The translations under genes and the position numbers were made by a program. DNA of 43,874 nt from contig JAFWEV010000064.1 of assembly GCA_017512745.1 (NCBI GenBank), forward strand, positions 1 through 43,874, written 5' to 3'. Origin of the DNA: Oscillospiraceae bacterium. Lineage in GTDB: Bacteria > Bacillota > Clostridia > Oscillospirales > Ruminococcaceae. The notes under the pieces were generated by a model, which was not told where the DNA came from, did no database searches, and was given only the letters and a program-made list of their open reading frames with translations. Below are positions 42,312 to 43,874 of this stretch, piece by piece (the stretch's first letter is position 1; each line of letters begins with the position of its first letter).

Positions 42312-42358
42312 AACAAGGCTAAAAATATTGCTTTGCGGATGAGGGGGGAAAAAGAGAA

Positions 42359-42535
42359 ATGGCAGAAGTCAGAGTTAAAGAAGGCGAAAGCTTAGACAGC
42401 GCACTGAGACGTTTTAAACGTTCATGTCAGAGATCCGGTGTTCTCGCTGAAGTCCGTAAACGTGAACATTACGAGAAACCTTCGGTACGTCGCAAGAAGA
42501 AATCCGAAGCTGCACGTAAGCGCAAATACAAATAA
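42359..42535 (+). CDS. rpsU: 30S ribosomal protein S21
   Basis: 58 aa. It begins [19 protein letters not shown] and continues [32 protein letters not shown] with a lysine/arginine-rich tail, the normal S21 pattern and length. S21 is a small basic 30S protein near the anti-Shine-Dalgarno region. GAGGGGGG lies about 11-12 nt upstream. It is a single-gene transcript between a consensus promoter and a UUCG terminator. Confidence 0.97.
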   Translation: MAEVRVKEGESLDSALRRFKRSCQRSGVLAEVRKREHYEKPSVRRKKKSEAARKRKYK

Positions 42536-42549
42536 TTAATGGATCTTGA

Positions 42550-42580
42550 GCGGCAAGGCTTCGGCTTTGCCGCATTTTCT
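42550..42580 (+). terminator. Terminator of rpsU
   Basis: A 10-bp stem, GCGGCAAGGC / GCTTTGCCGC (one G-T pair), closed by a stable TTCG tetraloop and followed by ATTTTCT. The T run is modest. Confidence 0.82.
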
Positions 42581-42594
42581 ATGGAGAAAACCAT

Positions 42595-43092
42595 ATGCTG
42601 AGACCGGACTATTACTTCGGAAGGATCACGGATATAAGCCCTGATTTCTTCACGGAAAACGGAATAGAAGCACTGCTGCTGGATGTTGACGGGACGCTGA
42701 CTCCCGACGGTGTCACGGTATTGTCTGACGATGTACTCAAATGGATAGAGAGTGCAAGAGAGCTCGGTATAAGAATGTCTATAGTCTCCAACAACGGAGA
42801 AGAGAGAGTAAGGGTATTTGCGGACAGATACGGTTTCTTTTATGTATACAAGGCAAAAAAGCCACTTGCGGGTTCTCTTAAGAGATCACTCGATTCAGTT
42901 AAGGGAACGAAGGACAATACGGTACTTATAGGGGATCAGATATTCACGGATATATGGTATGCAAAGAACTGCGGCATAAGATCTGTTCTGGTGGATCCTA
43001 TGGCAGCTGACATATATCCGTTTGTCAAGTTCAAGAGGATCCTGGAAAGACCTATAAGGAGAGCGGTCCACAGACAGTTCGGAGCGGAATGA
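42595..43092 (+). CDS. YqeG family HAD IIIA-type phosphatase
   Basis: 165 aa. The haloacid-dehalogenase motifs are present: LLLDVDGTLTPDG (motif I with the two catalytic Asp, about residues 24-36), MSIVSNNGEE (motif II Ser), KAKKPLAGS (motif III Lys) and LIGDQIFTDIWYAKNCG (motif IV Asp). This is the YqeG pattern, close to mitochondrial PGP phosphatase GEP4, so phosphatidylglycerophosphate or another phosphate ester is a plausible substrate. The first residues (MLRPDYYFGRITDISPDFF) are typical of the family. It follows the rpsU terminator directly. Confidence 0.9.
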   Translation: MLRPDYYFGRITDISPDFFTENGIEALLLDVDGTLTPDGVTVLSDDVLKWIESARELGIRMSIVSNNGEERVRVFADRYGFFYVYKAKKPLAGSLKRSLDSVKGTKDNTVLIGDQIFTDIWYAKNCGIRSVLVDPMAADIYPFVKFKRILERPIRRAVHRQFGAE

Positions 43093-43198
43093 TTACTTCA
43101 GATGTCCTCATCCGGCGGTCAAGAGAATCGCTTTCGGAGTATAATATCTTATGGCAAACGCCTCAACATAAAGCAAATATCAGAGATCGGAGTTTATT

Positions 43199-43874
43199 AT
43201 GCAGGGAATAAACAGAGTTCAGGAAATACTGGACAGGGAGACCGCGGCATTCTTTGTGGCGGGATACAATCTGAGATACATGTCGGGAATGCCGTGCGAC
43301 GATGCGGGAACGTTTATCGTAACAAAAGATAAGGCATTTCTCATAATAGACTTCAGATATATCGAAGTAGCGAAGACAGCATGTTTCCCGGGAGTCGAGG
43401 TTATCCTTCAGGGAAGAACATACGAACAGGTCAGGAAGATAATCGACGAAGAGGAGATCACGACGCTGCTGCTTGAAGATTCCGCAACACTTGAAGATCT
43501 CAACACACTCATGAAGCACTTTCCGGAGAGATCATTCGTGACAGACAGCACTCTTTCCGACGTCTGCAGGGAATGCAGGGCAGTGAAGCGTCAGGATGAG
43601 CTCGATAACATAATAAAAGCCCAGTCCATCACAGACGGTGCCTTCAGCAATATCCTCAACTTCCTGAGACCAGGAGTTACCGAGATAGAGGTGGCTGCAA
43701 GGCTCGAATATGAGATGAGGAAGCTCGGTTCTGAGGGACCCGCATTCTCAACTATTTCAATAACCGGCAAGAACACTTCCAAGCCTCACGGAGTGCCCGG
43801 CAATACCGCTATAGCTCCCGGAGACTTCATCACGATGGACTTCGGCGCAAAGTTCGCCGGTTACTGTTCGGACA
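43199..43874 (+). CDS. Xaa-Pro aminopeptidase (M24 family), 3' partial
   Basis: The first 225 residues are present and the frame runs off the window. The N-terminal creatinase-like domain covers about 1-125 (AAFFVAGYNLRYMSGMP, AFLIIDFRYIEVAK). The pita-bread catalytic domain starts at about residue 130 (AVKRQDELDNIIKAQSITDGAF). GPAFSTIS, KPHGVPG with its conserved His and the first metal ligand in FITMDFGAKFAGYCSD are visible. The enzyme removes N-terminal residues before proline. The start at 43199 has GGAG about 8 nt upstream. A perfect TATAAT (43140-43145) lies upstream but no good -35 was found. Confidence 0.93.
   Translation, partial: MQGINRVQEILDRETAAFFVAGYNLRYMSGMPCDDAGTFIVTKDKAFLIIDFRYIEVAKTACFPGVEVILQGRTYEQVRKIIDEEEITTLLLEDSATLEDLNTLMKHFPERSFVTDSTLSDVCRECRAVKRQDELDNIIKAQSITDGAFSNILNFLRPGVTEIEVAARLEYEMRKLGSEGPAFSTISITGKNTSKPHGVPGNTAIAPGDFITMDFGAKFAGYCSD

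Noticed and set aside
42218..42400. An open frame of about 50 codons (reading ADMLDVLVDKIHTGYYNN in part) between the IS and rpsU
   Set aside because: It contains the perfect rpsU promoter, overlaps rpsU in another frame, has no ribosome-binding site and matches no family I know.
43089..43211. A 40-codon ORF starting with an ATGA overlap at the end of the yqeG-type gene
   Set aside because: It has no recognisable product and runs into the well-supported start of the Xaa-Pro aminopeptidase. It is more likely chance.

Overview
The window reads as a chromosomal segment of an anaerobic Gram-positive bacterium of the Bacillota, most likely class Clostridia. Pointers are an SMC/FtsY/YqeK/YqeG/RsfS/TrmFO housekeeping set, a CIRCE (HrcA) operator, a pyrophosphate-type phosphofructokinase, a sortase-anchored surface protein, a YitT membrane protein, a strong preference for AGA/AGG arginine codons, and a clostridial-style IS200 element. 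Family or genus cannot be fixed from the sequence alone.

Layout. Positions 1-2466 hold a three-gene run joined by ATGA overlaps: a THUMP RNA methyltransferase cut by the window edge, a protein-tyrosine-phosphatase-like protein that has lost its catalytic Cys and Arg, and a Crp/Fnr regulator. Positions 2531-4573 (minus strand) carry a TrpF-like barrel protein without the catalytic Cys and a metal-dependent amidohydrolase, separated by a terminator. Positions 4853-9848 (plus) carry a PPi-type phosphofructokinase, a large sortase-type surface protein with SH3 and InlB-type repeats, and deoC. Then come htpG under a perfect CIRCE element (minus), an AbgB-like M20 hydrolase and a lipoprotein (plus), and a minus-strand block of an aspartate-dehydrogenase-like gene, gltX, yitT, two tandem paralogous DMT-type transporters and a NusG domain II protein. 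PepV dipeptidase, an AGCS alanine/sodium symporter and a flavin reductase follow on the plus strand.

From 23658 onward all genes are on the plus strand and are core functions. infC-rpmI-rplT sit behind a consensus-like promoter and a leader with a terminator (attenuation-type), with infC probably starting at a non-AUG codon. A run of about 16 kb then has almost no spacing: SpoU methyltransferase, topA, trmFO, plsX, rnc, smc, ftsY, rdgB, yhbY, nadD, yqeK, a LytR-CpsA-Psr protein, rsfS and leuS. It links lipid, RNA, chromosome, NAD and ribosome functions and ends in a strong terminator at 41412-41450. An IS200-type element with a frameshifted tnpA is inserted right after it. A perfect consensus promoter then drives rpsU (58 aa), followed by a yqeG-type phosphatase and the start of an Xaa-Pro aminopeptidase that runs off the window.

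I see no CRISPR array, tRNA, rRNA, prophage or defence island. Most of the window is ordinary core chromosome. The most unusual items are the enzyme-like proteins that lack catalytic residues, the hairpin between the Shine-Dalgarno sequence and the start of pfp, the infC start and leader, HrcA-type control of htpG, an inverted repeat over the transporter promoter, and the RNA-level structures of the IS200 element.
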